A stretch of 64,000 nt of DNA from Lichtheimia corymbifera B2541 (Eukaryota; Mucoromycota; Mucoromycetes; Mucorales; Lichtheimiaceae), in assembly GCA_000697475.1 (NCBI GenBank), contig JNEU01001139.1, positions 1 through 64,000 of the forward strand, in the 5' to 3' direction. Made by a program: the position numbers and the translations under genes. Below the pieces are notes generated by a model. The model searched no databases. It saw nothing but the letters and a program-made list of their open reading frames with translations, and was not told where the DNA came from. Below are positions 34,010-46,543 of this stretch, piece by piece; the stretch's first letter is position 1; the number at the start of each line of letters is the position of its first letter.

Positions 34010-34299
34010 TATCCCCACGCACTTGTGAATGATACCCTTTACCCCATTACCCCACGATTCCGCCTTGTATAATAGATTATCCCCCCTCCTTTTCCACGAC
34101 ATCTTACTCCTCACAATCCACCCAACTATATCATAATGCAGCAACCACATACACTTTTAACAAATGCACGCATCATTCATTCTTTGATCGTAAAGATAAT
34201 ACACCCACTGTCAACTAGCTATATAAATCATGTGCGAGAAGGATGCATACGCTAATAAAAGTGTATGAGCGATCTTGATGTGTATGTGTGTAAAAGATT

Positions 34300-35689
34300 T
34301 TAAATATCACTTACCGCTCGTCGCCTACCACCACCAGCTGGGGACATCATGGATGCCTTTCCTCCCATCATACCGCGTTCATGGGCACCAGGACCTGCAG
34401 GAGCTGCGTGTGTTGCACCATAAGCCAAATTGAACTTGTCCACAAGGTCGTTCATTGCATTCATTCCTTTGGTAATGGTTGTCAAATACGCTGCTAAAAG
34501 CACGTCATTCATTTCCTAAAGGGATAATTGAGTATTCCATGTATGAGATGACCATCGTTCCTTACTTACTGTAGAAAACTGTGCATCGAATTCTGGGCTT
34601 GTTGTCAAAGGTGCGCGTCGACATACGCTGACGATTTGTCGTATGATATCATGATCCATGGGGATTTTGCCGTCTTTGGTATCTTGCAGATATTGATGCA
34701 GAAACTGAATGCGAGAATGCAGCATAGCGATGGCGTTACGTTGTGTAGTGAGATGTGAGACCACTGATAAATATTAGTATCCACAAACTATTTCATCTTC
34801 TGATTGACCTACATGCACTCGTGAGACTCGAGTCAGCGCCTGTAGTACTTGGTTTGGCGACATGATCCACAGCCACACGTTCGGCCTCATTGGTTTCAAT
34901 CTTGTAAGTCGACTTTACAAAGACCAATCGTACTTGTTCTTGGATCATATCCATGCTTGATTCATAGATGGTAACAGGGAATTGTTTGGTGTTTCCAGCG
35001 GGATCCAATTGTATGTAAATGGCTGATTCATTCACTTGTAGGAACTAGATCAAATACTGCGGTTAATGCACCCATATCTCACATTCACAAAATCTCGTCA
35101 TCCTGCACTCACCTGCTCATGCAATTTGAGGTCAAGCTCGCTAGGTTCTGTGCCAATCGAATACCATCCCATAAAGTCAAGATTTGGAAACACTTGTTTG
35201 ACTAGAGATAATCTTTGTTATCATCATCATCCATTGCACGACGTCATGCACATACGTTGCTCGGTCTTGCTGGCAAGATAAGTACGATCCACCTGACCGT
35301 TACTGTTCGGTCTTGGCAATTCAAACGAGTTGATTACATCGATATCTCGACCGGATTGCTGAGCAAGAAGAGCACCATAGATACGTCCTATTCGCCAAAC
35401 ACATACGCGTAAGCTACATACTTTGCATGGCGGAATGCCTTTTACAAACCCACCTCCATTGGCAAATTGTGGTTCCTGTAACTTGGTGCGTGTGTAATGA
35501 TCGGAAATATTGAGCAGAACGAGAGGATGTCTGTATTCAATCGTAGTTCGTCTATTAGGTACAACGTGTCCTTCAAAGAACGCCTCGTGCAGCTTACATG
35601 GAAATCGAGAGACCCGAGCTGGATTGGGAGTTGGATACAATGGTTGCTATCTGCAAATCGTCTTCGCTGGTGTCCATCGCAGTGCTCAT
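34300..35689 (-). CDS. CSN6: COP9 signalosome subunit 6
   Basis: MPN- (JAMM-less) subunit that pairs with CSN5 in the deneddylase. Model: complement(34300..34515, 34570..34763, 34813..35044, 35113..35201, 35256..35387, 35454..35551, 35598..35689), 350 residues, all phases close. Seen: RHPLVLLNISDHYTRTK, IYGALLAQQSGRDIDVINSFEL (where CSN5 has the metal motif), QVFPNLDFMGWYSIG.EP, AIYIQLDP and the C-terminal helices TTQRNAIAMLHSRIQFLHQYL and MNDVLLAAYLTTITKGMN. No HxH...D zinc motif, as expected for CSN6. Translation could end at TAA 34300 or use a GTAAGT donor at 34308-34313 for another tiny exon. Rpn8/eIF3f are paralogues, but the GWY..G.EP region is CSN6-like. Confidence 0.92.
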
Positions 35690-36200
35690 TATGCAAAGGT
35701 GATTGTGTGCAGGTGAACTGGTATATAAAAGTAGAAAGAGAAGCTCTGTCCGCCCTCAATGCAGCGGCCCTCCTCCCAACCACCAGCTGAAGTATCTCCT
35801 CCACCCGCCTCAATCCCTTTTCTTACTTGAAATAATGGCACATCAGGATAACGCGATGTAAATCTTGAATAAATGTTTTCTATCATCAGTACAATAATGG
35901 CGAAAGTAATGAGAGGCCTTTGACGTGATATATCAAATCACGTGCCTAACTTTTATTGCATTGACGCATATCACCTACGTAGATATCATTCAGCCTACTC
36001 CAAATACATCAATCCAAGTTATCATGGATCATAAGAGAGTAATCTAGTGGTATTCAAGTAGAAACAACAATAGCAAACATTGGGAGCGTATAGTAAGAAA
36101 TGGTTGAATCCATTGTTATATGTTATGTATGAGCGAAAGACGGAAGAAGAAGAATAATGTTTTATCTACAAATGCAATACTACTTTTTGGGGGGATGAAT
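35690..36200. other. Region between CSN6 and ASN1
   Basis: 511 bp holding the CSN6 promoter and the ASN1 3' UTR. Only short unconvincing open frames. Confidence 0.4.
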
Positions 36201-38106
36201 CTAATTCTTTTTTTCGTAGGCAGCGTCGTGAGCCTTTTGAGCACGACCGGAGGGATCTTCAGGGCAACCCCAATCTGCTCGTGGAATCCATCGGACAACG
36301 CTAGCAGTGCAAGCTTCCTGTGGGAACCATTCCTCAAACATGACACGGTACATGTAAGCTTCCTTGGTAGTAGGAGTATCCTTTGACCATCTCTCGCCAG
36401 CCTTGGCAAATTCCTCATCCGAAACCTTAGTCAAGCTGACCTCCTTTAGGGTATCGATCCAACTGTAACCAACGCCATCTGAGAATTGCTCCTTTTGACG
36501 CCACAAGATGTTGTCAGGCAAGTAGGGCTTGACATCAGGCTCATCCGATGTGTCAAATGCCTTACGCAAAATGTACTTCTCCATACGACCTTCTTCACGG
36601 CTAGGACGCTTATCCTCGGGACGGATGTTCATACAGACTTCCAAAAACTCCTTGTCAAGGAATGGCACACGAGCTTCCAAACCCCATGCCATGGTAGACT
36701 TGTTGGCACGTAAGCAATCAGCATAGTGGAGGTTCTTGACACGGGTGACAGTCTCAATATGGAAAGAAGCAGCATCAGGAGCAGAGTAGAAATACAAGTA
36801 ACCACCAAAGACTTCATCGGCACCTTCACCACTGAGAACCATCTTCACACCCATAGCCTTAATCTTGCGAGAAAGAAGGTACATGGGAGTAGAGGCACGA
36901 ATGGTAGTAACGTCGTAAGTTTCAAGATGGTAAATGACATCGCTGACAGCATCAAGAGCTTCTTGGATAGTGAAAGTGAATTCGTGGTGAATTGTGTTGA
37001 GATGTTTGGCAACATCACGAGCGGCGATCAAATCGGGAGAACCCGGAAGACCAATAGAGAAAGAGTGCAAGCGGGGCCAGAGGGTGGGGCCTGTCTCATC
37101 AATACGGTCATCATCTTCACTCTTGACACCAGCAGCAATCTTATCAGTTTCACGAGCAGCGATGGAAGCAATCAAGCTAGAATCAAGACCACCAGACAAC
37201 AAAACACCATAGGGAACCTCAGCCATCAATCTCTTGCGAACAGCACGCTCAAGGGTCTTGCGAACCAACTTGTAATCAACGGGAGTTTCAGGGACACGTT
37301 CACCATCCCACCATGAAGGTACAAACCAACGCTTGGTTTCACCAGTCTCAGAATCGTAAACATGACCAGGAGGGAAAGCAAGAATCTTGTCACAATCCTC
37401 GTTGAGAGACTTGAGTTCAGAAGCAAAGTAAACGGTGCCAGGCATCTTGCTGTTCCAGCCATAGTACAAGGTGGTAATGCCAATAGGATCACGGGCAGCA
37501 ATCACTCGGTTGCGCTTGACATCAAGCAGCACGAATGAAAACATACCATCCAAATGTTGAACAAGCTCAGTGTCCATTTCGTTGTACTATAAACGGCAAA
37601 ACCAGTCAATCAAATCTTGTCCACATGCAATCTCATCTCAAAAAAAAAATTGATAACATACCAAGTGCATAATCACTTCACAGTCAGAGCCAGTCTTGAA
37701 GTTATACTTGTTCTTGAGACCGTTTTGAAGATGCTTGTAGTTGTAGATTTCACCGTTGACGCAAAGAACAATGTTGCCATCTTCGCTGACAATAGGCTGG
37801 GCACCGGATTCTGTCAAAATCAATTTCACCCCATCAATATCATGTTTGCATGACCTAGGACATCATCGAACTTACCAACACCAACAATAGCAAGACGCTC
37901 ATGGCTGAAAATATGGTTGCCAGTGGTGTAGCAACCGGACCAATCGGGACCACGATGTCTGATCCTATACAAGATTGTGAGCAAGTGGTGATCCCAGGAT
38001 ATAGAATGGAGAGTTGGGACACGTACTTTTTAGAGAGATACAAGGCACGTTGACGATAGGACTCGATATCGCCCTGATAGTTGTAGACAGCAAAGATACC
38101 ACACAT
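36201..38106 (-). CDS. ASN1: Asparagine synthetase (glutamine-hydrolysing)
   Basis: Makes asparagine from aspartate with glutamine as amide donor. Model: complement(36201..37586, 37662..37810, 37876..37964, 38027..38106), 567 residues, normal length. [10 protein letters not shown] exposes the Cys nucleophile after Met removal. The glutaminase domain continues with [27 protein letters not shown] and the fungal-type [12 protein letters not shown]. The synthetase domain has the pyrophosphate loop [34 protein letters not shown] and FGGYLYFY; then [12 protein letters not shown] and EKYILRKAF. Two TGACTCA/TGAGTCA (Gcn4/CPC1-type) sites lie upstream, which fits general amino-acid control. Confidence 0.97.
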
Positions 38107-38433
38107 GGTGAATAGTGTTGAGAAGAGAGGAAAGGAAAAGAAGAATAAAGACCAGTGATGCCCTTTATAAATGTTTCCTTTTTCCGGGGACGGCCACCAC
38201 TCGATGCAGGTTTAAACCGATCCAACGCAACCCCGCTTTCTTTTTCTCTACTTTCCATGGTTGGGTCTCTCTTTTGACAGCTTTTGGTTGGTTCGACTTG
38301 TAAAGTCATTGGTGTCACTCTCTCTATGATACTTTTTCTTGATTCATTTCAATTCCCATATCATCCATCAAATATGCACGCTCTGATAATTCAAGGGGGG
38401 TAAAAAAAGCAAGAATAACGGTCCGGTTACGAG

Positions 38434-38440
38434 TGAGTCA
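38434..38440 (+). promoter_or_regulatory. Gcn4/CPC1-type site TGAGTCA
   Basis: Perfect TGAGTCA core about 330 bp upstream of the ASN1 start. ASN1 is a classic general-amino-acid-control target in fungi. Binding is inference. Confidence 0.45.
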
Positions 38441-38779
38441 CCGTGACGGAAAAGTAAATTCTTCAAGATAGCGTTTATGATCACCTGAGTGTCAACACTT
38501 TTTAGGCAAGTACATCTCTCTCCTTTTCTTGCTCCGAGATTTACTTGTGTCACCCCAAGCCTATACTTTTATGCCCTTGTTTGATTCGCCCCATCCCGGA
38601 TCCCCCTTTGATTCCCTCTTGTAAAACACACATACACCCTCTTGTTCAACTTGTACTCATCCCGTTGATAAGATAGGCTACTTTTATGATAGGCTTCCCC
38701 AGTTGGTCATTGAACAATCCCTACAAATGGGGGTCCGTGCGACAAGGATAAAACTTTTTTATTTCAGCTTGTCTCTGAA

Positions 38780-38786
38780 TGACTCA
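38780..38786 (+). promoter_or_regulatory. Gcn4/CPC1-type site TGACTCA
   Basis: Second perfect core, about 675 bp upstream of ASN1. It lies in GAATGACTCATTC, a 13-bp near-palindrome. Confidence 0.4.
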
Positions 38787-38816
38787 TTCAGGGCACTGGT
38801 GGCTTGCGACTCCGCA

Positions 38817-38853
38817 TGCTGCTACTGCTGCTGCTGCTGTTATTGCTGCTACT
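38817..38853. repeat. Imperfect (CTG)n run
   Basis: CTG with CTA and TTA interruptions; simple sequence in the ASN1-snRNP intergenic gap. Confidence 0.8.
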
Positions 38854-39606
38854 GTATTGCTGGTTCGCTCGTTGTTGGATACTTATTCTTGGGTACTTGC
38901 CCCTTGCTTTGGATCAACCCAGCTTACAACCAAGTCCCCATTTGCTATCATGTCTTGTTTCTCTTGATGTATTTAACAGAACATGGACATCGTTATCAGC
39001 AATAAACATAAACATAGGGCGCCACATGCGTATACAATACGCCAACAACTATATCGCTTCAAAAGCTGGAGGGTGGGAGAGAAAGAGAGCGGACCAAAAC
39101 ATGCCATACGTTGCACTAGGTTTCATGAAGGTCACCGTGTTTTGGTATGCCTATATCCTTTCTGCAAGTATCAGATTATAAGCAACTGGGTCATTCTCGT
39201 CAAGTCAGCAATAGAACCATCCCATTCTTTTATGATGATCTTAATTTGGACGTTGCTATGCATCGTCTTTTTATTGTGCGCTTAAATGCTGATGATTGAG
39301 TCACGTGGTTGTGAGCTATGATATGTATAAGGATGGCATAAATTATACGATGGATATCATTTCATGACAAGGGGATCATTCCATGGTTATAAAGTCTTAC
39401 AACTCATATGAAGCATATTTGGATCAATTGTTAGTTGCATGTTGTTGGGGAGACAGTGAGAAGCAATTCATGCGTGTGAGGGTGGATGATGGTATGTCAG
39501 TGGTGGTAGAGTTGTCGGTGTCTTTATTCCCTGTTCTTGGTCTCTGCCTGAATTACTTGTTCTTTTTACCACATAGACACACCCACACCCACACACATCC
39601 CGCGCC

Positions 39607-40152
39607 ATGTCCGAGAATGCACCCAGTCAAACCCTTTACCTCAGAAATCTGCCATATAAGATCAATATGGACGGCAAGTAGATCAGTGATGGAGAGCTCG
39701 ATCAAGGCAAACCCAACTAACATCTTTCACCAGAGCTAAGAGCCTCTTTGTACGCACTCTTCATTACACACGGCACGATCTTGGACATTGTTACCAAAAA
39801 GTCCTGCGAGATGCGTGAACAAGCCTTTATTGTATATGACAATGTCGCGTCTGCTACTGCTGCTTTGAGAAGTTTGCAAAATACCAATTTCTACAATAAG
39901 CCTATGGTAAGCAGGATGCTGCTATCTGCGTACTGTAGCTGGTGTACTGATATCTGTTTGCTATAGACAATTGAATATGCAAAGACAAAGTCCAATGCTG
40001 TAGCCAAGCTCGATGGCACCTATCGCCTACCATCACTGGACAAGAACAAATCATCCACAGCCCTCGGAAAGCGTAGTCAAGCAGATGAAGAAAAGGAAAA
40101 CAGCACTCCCATGAAGATGGCACGGCAGGACGAGGATAGCGATGACGAGTAG
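39607..40152 (+). CDS. U1A/U2B''-type snRNP protein (single RRM)
   Basis: Spliceosomal RNA-binding protein that recognises a U1 or U2 snRNA stem-loop. Model: join(39607..39673, 39734..39906, 39967..40152), 141 residues. The first intron uses a GC donor (GCAAGT...CACCAG); it is the only junction that restores D-ELRASLYALF in phase. RRM: RNP2 TLYLRNLPYKI, LFITHGTILDIV, RNP1 REQAFIVYDN, SATAALRSLQ, FYNKPMTIEYAKT. Only one RRM is followed by a short acidic/Lys-rich tail ending EDSDDE, so it resembles U2B''/Msl1 or a minimal U1A. The exact snRNP cannot be told from sequence. Confidence 0.9.
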
Positions 40153-40756
40153 AATAGTGGGTTCTATCTATCAATTGCATATAAAAAAGGATTTTGATGT
40201 GGTATATACCGTTATTGATTGGATGGGTCATTCACTTGACATAAGGGAATCCATTACTTGATGGTTTACGCGTCTTGTGTCTTTAGTTTATATACAACGC
40301 TATTCATTGCATCATAAAGTAAGAACATCGATCCTGCAGCTGCTAAAATTTCCACTATATCCAGTAGACGATCCCTGTTTTTAATAGAAATCATTGATCT
40401 GATACATACATCACGCATCACATATACAAAGGACTCGTGCTTGGCCGACGGTTCCCTGATCCCACATATAATAAAGATGTTTCCCTTCACATTTGACAAA
40501 CGTTATTATTGGTGAACTATATAAGAAGTCGAAACCCACTGATCTTATTAGGTCAAAGAGGGTAGGAATAGCAACAGCCTTTTGGCCACCCACTGCCAAA
40601 GGATTAAAGTTGTGTGCACTGCAATGCATGTGTCTCAAGCACAAGAGCAGATGATTGGCTATCGATTTGAAAACAACTGGCTGAGGTAGACTGAGATTTC
40701 AAGTGCTTCTTTTCCTTTGGCAACCCACCCACCCTCTTCTTCAGCAACAGCTTAAT
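40153..40756. other. Intergenic region before RPB3
   Basis: 604 bp without a supported gene. It includes the snRNP 3' UTR and the RPB3 promoter with a CCCACCCACCCTC patch at 40725. Confidence 0.4.
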
Positions 40757-42062
40757 ATGGATTTTGGAGGAGCATACGGCAGCTTGGGTGGTCCCAACAT
40801 TACCATCAACAGCCTCACAAGAGACAAGATTTCTTTTATTCTCAGTGATACCGATTTAAGGTGAGGACTAGCGGCATTACGCGTATGGATCATGGGAGAA
40901 CGAGATCGTCGTTGGCTAATTGCGTCCTCGATATAGTGTTGCCAATGCATTACGCCGAGTCATGATTGCAGAGGTGCCCACTGTAGGTCTGTATTAACAG
41001 CAGAACGAACGAGCATGTGAGATATGAATATCATCCTTACTCGATATATTGTTATATTAGCCATCGATATGGTCGAATTTGAGACGAATACAACTGTTCT
41101 TGCCGACGAGTTCCTTTCACATCGACTTGGTATGGTGCCTATCGATAGTCGCGATGTTGAAAAGTTGAGATACACCAGAGTAGGTCCCTTTTTTCATTTT
41201 CTATATCCATTGGATGAGGCTAACATTGGTTCTTTATCTAGGACTGTACTTGCTCTCAATACTGCCCTGAATGTTCTGTTGAATTGACAATGCATGTCAA
41301 ATGTACCGATGATCGAACAAAATACGTCACGAGTCGAGATCTGATATCATCCAATCCATCCTTTGTTCCTGTTATACAAGGTCAGTTGATGATAAGAATG
41401 ACATGAAGGCGCTAATTGCTGACAAATACATGATGAAATAGATAAGGATGACCCAGGTGTATTGCTAGCCAAGTTACGCAAGGGACATGAGCTTAAACTC
41501 AAATGCATTGCAAAGAAAGGAGTAGCAAAGGAGCATGCTAAATGGAGTCCGGTCTGTGGTGTGGCTTTCGAATATGATCCTTACAATAAGCTGCGGCATA
41601 CCCAGTATTGGTTTGAGGAGAGTGAAAAGGAATGGTAAGTATTGGAGGAGGAGACGGAGGATCGGAAAAGAATGGGAGTTATTCATATCATGGGATAATA
41701 CATAGGCCATTGAGTCACAATGCAAAGTATGAAGATCCACCCGATCCTGAAGCACGTAAGTAATATGGATATGTGAACATGGCATAGAGATTCAATGTCT
41801 AACTCAAACAACAAATAATAGCCTTTGATTACAATGCAAAACCGGACCGATTTTATTTTGAAGCAGAGGTAAGACAAAGAAAGAGTCGGATGACAAAGAG
41901 ACTGAATTGTTGTTGTTGTAGACTGTTGGATCATTATCACCTGATGAAGTTGTGACCATGGCACTCAAGACGTTGGTTGATAAGCTGGCCTATGTACAAA
42001 TGCAGATTCAAGAAGAAGTGGATACAAAGGATCAAGATAATGTGAATGCATGGAATTTCTAG
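40757..42062 (+). CDS. RPB3: DNA-directed RNA polymerase II subunit RPB3
   Basis: Alpha-like assembly subunit that dimerises with RPB11. Model: join(40757..40860, 40937..40986, 41061..41179, 41242..41380, 41442..41634, 41706..41755, 41822..41868, 41922..42062), eight exons, 280 residues. The alpha motif [26 protein letters not shown] is joined across two introns. The donor after PTV is GTCTGT; alternative GTAGGT would break phase. [11 protein letters not shown] and the zinc site [14 protein letters not shown] are present, then [26 protein letters not shown] and the C-terminal helix [17 protein letters not shown]. All features are RPB3-type; AC40 (Pol I/III) lacks this zinc pattern. Confidence 0.95.
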
Positions 42063-42268
42063 TTATTAGATAATAAAAGGTTATGTTGTCTCACTATAAA
42101 ATGTTGTCTGAAATTGGGATATTGGACTCTTTTGGATCGACAGCTTGTGTCACCTTGAAAGAAAGGGAACCGTTATTCGCCCTCAAAGCATTTTATTAAT
42201 AGAACTTGCTCTTTTTTCTTTTCCTCTCTTTACTACCCATATTATAACCTAACGTTTGGCCACGAGTG

Positions 42269-43737
42269 ATGGCAAGGCTTACTATAGACACCCTAGAGAC
42301 TACTACTAGACCTTTTGTCTTTTGCTTTTATGTATCAGGCCATGGTAAGCCCTAGTCCTTTTTTATTCAACGCACTCTCAAGCTAATGTAGAATAAAAGG
42401 ATGGGGACATGCCACACGGGCCAACCAGATCATTACCGACATTCTTGCTCTTCCAGCAAAACACACTGTCCACGTCATTTCCAATGCTTCCGATTTCATC
42501 TTTCAAGGCGTGATGGAGGTGGGTGCCATATACCGACAAGCTGATATCGATGCTGGCGTGGTGCAACCTCTTGCTTATACTGTGGATCGTCACCAAACGA
42601 TAAGCAACCTACGATTATTCCTGGAACGACGACCAGAGACCTTGGAGGCTGAAGTGGAATGGCTCAAACAAGTGGGAGCAGATTGTGTTGTGTGTGATGC
42701 CCCTTTCCTTCCTTGGTAAGTTACAATTGGACATGTATGGATATAATAAATATATGCAGGTTTATTGATATGTTCCATTATCTAGTGCTGCAGCTGCCAT
42801 GGCAGGTATTCCTGCTGCCATAGCAAGTAATTTTACATTCGACGAGGTGTACAATGGACTATGCGAAGGCGACGAATTGGATAAGGAGATCCGAGAAATG
42901 GTGGAAAAGACGATCTTGGATTATCAATGTGCCGACTTGCTGATACGCTTACCAGGTGCCATCCGCATCCCATCATTTGACGACACCGAGAACCTGGTAC
43001 CGCGCACCCCAATTACTGGTTCATTTCCTGTCAGAAAAGGCGTTGTCAATGGCAAAATGCAGCTACCATGCACAAGTGCATCCAACGTGGTTACCAGTGA
43101 TAAGAAACGCCTTGTGGAACGTCGCATTGTGGATATACCCTTAGTCTTTCGCAAATATCGACATGAGCGGAAACAAGTACTGGAAGGATTGGGTATTCCA
43201 TCGTCAGTATACGAGACACACAAGATCCTTCTATTGTCATTTGGTGGTCAAGCATTAGGTAAAGGTGGATGGGTGGATCCACTTCCTCAAGGATGGATTT
43301 GTATCGTTTGCTGTGCTCCTGATGGCGTTGAATTGCCTCGCAACTTTTATCGTGCATCACGTGACGCTTATGTACCGGACTTGACCAATGCAGCTGACGT
43401 TGTCCTTGGTAAACTTGGATATGGCACATGCAGCGAATGTATTGGACATGGCACGCCTTTTGTATATGTTCCACGACCTCAGTTTATTGAAGAATATGGA
43501 CTTCTCAAGTTAATGCAAGATCAAGGCAGCGCTGTTGAACTCAAGCGAGAGGATTTTGAAGCAGGATATTGGGGTGAAGCTATAGAAGAGGCAGCTACTT
43601 TATCCGGTCGATGCGAGGAGCCAGAAAGATTGGTCGCACACAATGGTGGTCCTATCGCAGCGAAGACATTAGAGCAATTTGTGGTCGAATGGCGACTTGC
43701 ATCAACACGTCAATTACACAATGTTACTGAAGAATGA
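42269..43737 (+). CDS. Arabinokinase-like glycosyltransferase domain protein
   Basis: Model: join(42269..42344, 42400..42715, 42786..43737), 447 residues. The N-terminus carries YVSGHGWGHATR (split GH|GWGHATR across intron 1), the motif of the glycosyltransferase-B-like half of plant L-arabinokinase and related MurG-like proteins. ADCVVCDAPFLP, IPAAIASNFTFDE, ILLLSFGGQALGKGGW and the donor-site-like LGKLGYGTCSECIGHGTPFVYVPRP follow. The GHMP kinase half of arabinokinase is absent: the protein ends after the GT domain. Substrate and role are unknown; a nucleotide-sugar transferase is a reasonable inference. Confidence 0.8.
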
Positions 43738-43963
43738 ATCCCTTAGATATACCCAGCCCTTCCTTTCCTCCCCGTTATTTGTCGTCATAAAACAATTCCT
43801 TATAGATCGAGATACGCTGTTCATGTTTATTGGGGGTACCGTAATGGGGTTTGTTTTCCCTTGTTGGTGGATGGTCTGTCATTTCGATACCGATCATATA
43901 AAGTATCTAGGAAGGATGGATCGTTCTATATCAAATTTTAGTGAAATGAACCTTCAGTTTCTT

Positions 43964-45446
43964 TTATGTGACATTTACCTTGACCATGTTCAAGAATTGT
44001 TGAATAAATTCAGGCTTGGAAAGTGTAGGCTGTCCTTCTTGCATACGACGATCCAATTCAGTTTGCGTCAAATCCATAACTTGTTGCGATGTCAATGGTG
44101 GTGCATTGCTTAAAGGTGATGAATAATTACCACCCGCACCAACAGCAGCAGCAGCAGGTGATGGCCAAGGACGGTTACCCAATAGATATGGCGAGTTACG
44201 AGGTGATGATGTGGATGACACAGGCACAGGACCATTCGTGCCACCTCCTTGAAGAGCTTGTAAAAGTGAAGCAGTCTTTTGTGGAGATGCAGCAGCCGCT
44301 GGATGAAGCGATGAACCAGGAAACAGTGACTTGGCTAATTCACCATCAGCCGCAGTGGAAGATGTAGGAGGTGGTGGAGGGTGAGTTGGCGGTGGTGGAG
44401 GTCGCATAGGCGATGATTGATGTTGTGGATACATCATTGGATACTCATTAACGTGTGCCACTGCAGCTGCCATATCTTCCATAGGATTAGGATAAGGATG
44501 ATGAGGATATTGATGATGGTAAGGCTGTGATGGTGGTGGAGGTGGTGGTGGAGGATGTCCACCAAACATCATTGGCGGTGGTTGTGAATAATGATTGTTG
44601 CTATGATTCATAGGTGGTTGAGGAGGTTGTGGCATTGGTTGTTGTTGTTGTTGTTGCTTCACACCTTGATCATCCGTTGCCTTGTTGGGTTGCAATAACT
44701 TCAATAGCTCTGACGCATGTTGCTGCTGCTGATTCTCGGGTTTTGGTTCATTTGCTGGTGATTGTGGTGTAATCGTTGCCCTTCCGAAAAACTTGAGAAT
44801 ATCGACTTGATCTTGTTCTTGTTTGCGTAACCTAGGATACCAGCATAAAGATATCAGCCATTGATAGTAATCGGATCAACGAATACTTACTGCAATATAC
44901 GATCCACAAATCTTTGCCTGTCCTTTTCTTCAAATAACCATAAGCCGCATGCCTTGCCTAGCATATGCCACCATCATGTTAGGGCAAACGCCAAAAGGAG
45001 ATAGTAGCCACCTCTTTTCCTCAATATCTCGAACCTTCACTCGTCTGGCACATGACAAATTCCTCATTCAAACTGATATCCACAATGTCGCTTAAATATA
45101 GCCAAAAGTTGTCCATGCTGATCCGATTAAGTATGCATAATGCGTATTTCGGTGACGTTTCTCTATGGGTAAAAAGGCCAGTGTTCAGTATTCATGACCA
45201 TAATGATAGAAGGATATTTACCTATGCACTAAGAATAAGACACCTTCCATTCCCATCTTGTCCTGAACAAGAGATAAATAAGACGATCCCGGTCGATGAA
45301 AGGAAGGGGATACTTACCCAACCATTCTTGTCTCTTATGAATTTATAAACAACAGCATGGGGTGATTGGTCGCAAATGTCGCTGATGGAAGGGTCGTGTC
45401 GTTTAAGGACGGTGAGATTGAGTTTTGCACGTTCCTCCAAGTCCAT
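43964..45446 (-). CDS. DCP1: mRNA-decapping enzyme subunit 1
   Basis: EVH1-domain activator of Dcp2 in P-bodies. Model: complement(43964..44831, 44891..44957, 45035..45162, 45222..45262, 45318..45446), 410 residues. EVH1 reads MDLEERAKLNLTVLKRHDPSI, HAVVYKF...KNGW, DKMGMEGVLFLVHR, YALCILNRISMDNFW and EGKACGLWLFEEKDRQRFVDRI. The junction E|GKACGLWLF uses an intron starting GTTCGA at 45034; other joins give a stop or frameshift. A long Pro/Gln/His-rich region follows (QQQQQQ, PPPPPPPP). The C-terminus LSKPEFIQQFLNMVKV is a probable trimerisation helix. Divergent from RPL23. Confidence 0.92.
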
Positions 45447-45490
45447 TATGTATATGGGAGAGAGAGTGAAAGAAATAGAGGAGAGAGCAA

Positions 45491-45519
45491 CGCGTGCGTG
45501 TGTGTGTGCGTGTGTGTGC
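45491..45519. repeat. (GT)n tract in DCP1-RPL23 divergent promoter
   Basis: CGCGTGCGTGTGTGTGCGTG-type run within the roughly 207-bp shared promoter of the two divergent genes. Confidence 0.8.
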
Positions 45520-45653
45520 GTATTACACTCTGGCTTTAAGATACCGCTTCTATTATTGGCTAATTGCGGACGTGTGCTGGTTCTCGCGACCAACTTGTGC
45601 AGTACGACCTCCAAGTTGTAAGCTCCTTCTCTCTTTTTTCCCGACAACTCATC

Positions 45654-46318
<665 letters not shown>

Positions 46319-46543
46319 AAGTACACATCTCATTCGCTCATCCCATGTTGTCCTCTCTTTTATAAAAAAAAGTTGAACACTTTTGGCTCCCAAATACTTT
46401 TTCACATATGAATCGACCCGACTTTGTGATGCAATCTTTTGAGAATAAGAGTGAAACGACGAAAGCATTATCCAACAACATACAATTGACAGCATACGAA
46501 TGATGATTAGAATGGGGTGATATGTCATTTATTATTACGACAT

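Larger units (their letters stand above)
38107..39606. other. 1.5 kb divergent intergenic region
   Basis: Between ASN1 (leftward) and the snRNP gene (rightward). It has Gcn4-type sites at 38434 and 38780 (and TGAGTCA at about 39296), a CTG/CTA trinucleotide run (38817-38853) and a CACACCCACAC tract just before 39607. No gene is supported. Confidence 0.4.

Noticed and set aside
36726..37316. 196-codon + strand frame opposite ASN1
   Set aside because: Antisense shadow of a well-supported conserved gene.
44990..45060. Apparent frameshift or premature stop in DCP1 (…GSRY stop)
   Set aside because: Resolved by an intron starting GTTCGA at 45034 and ending CTAG at 44958, which joins E|GKACGLWLF in phase.
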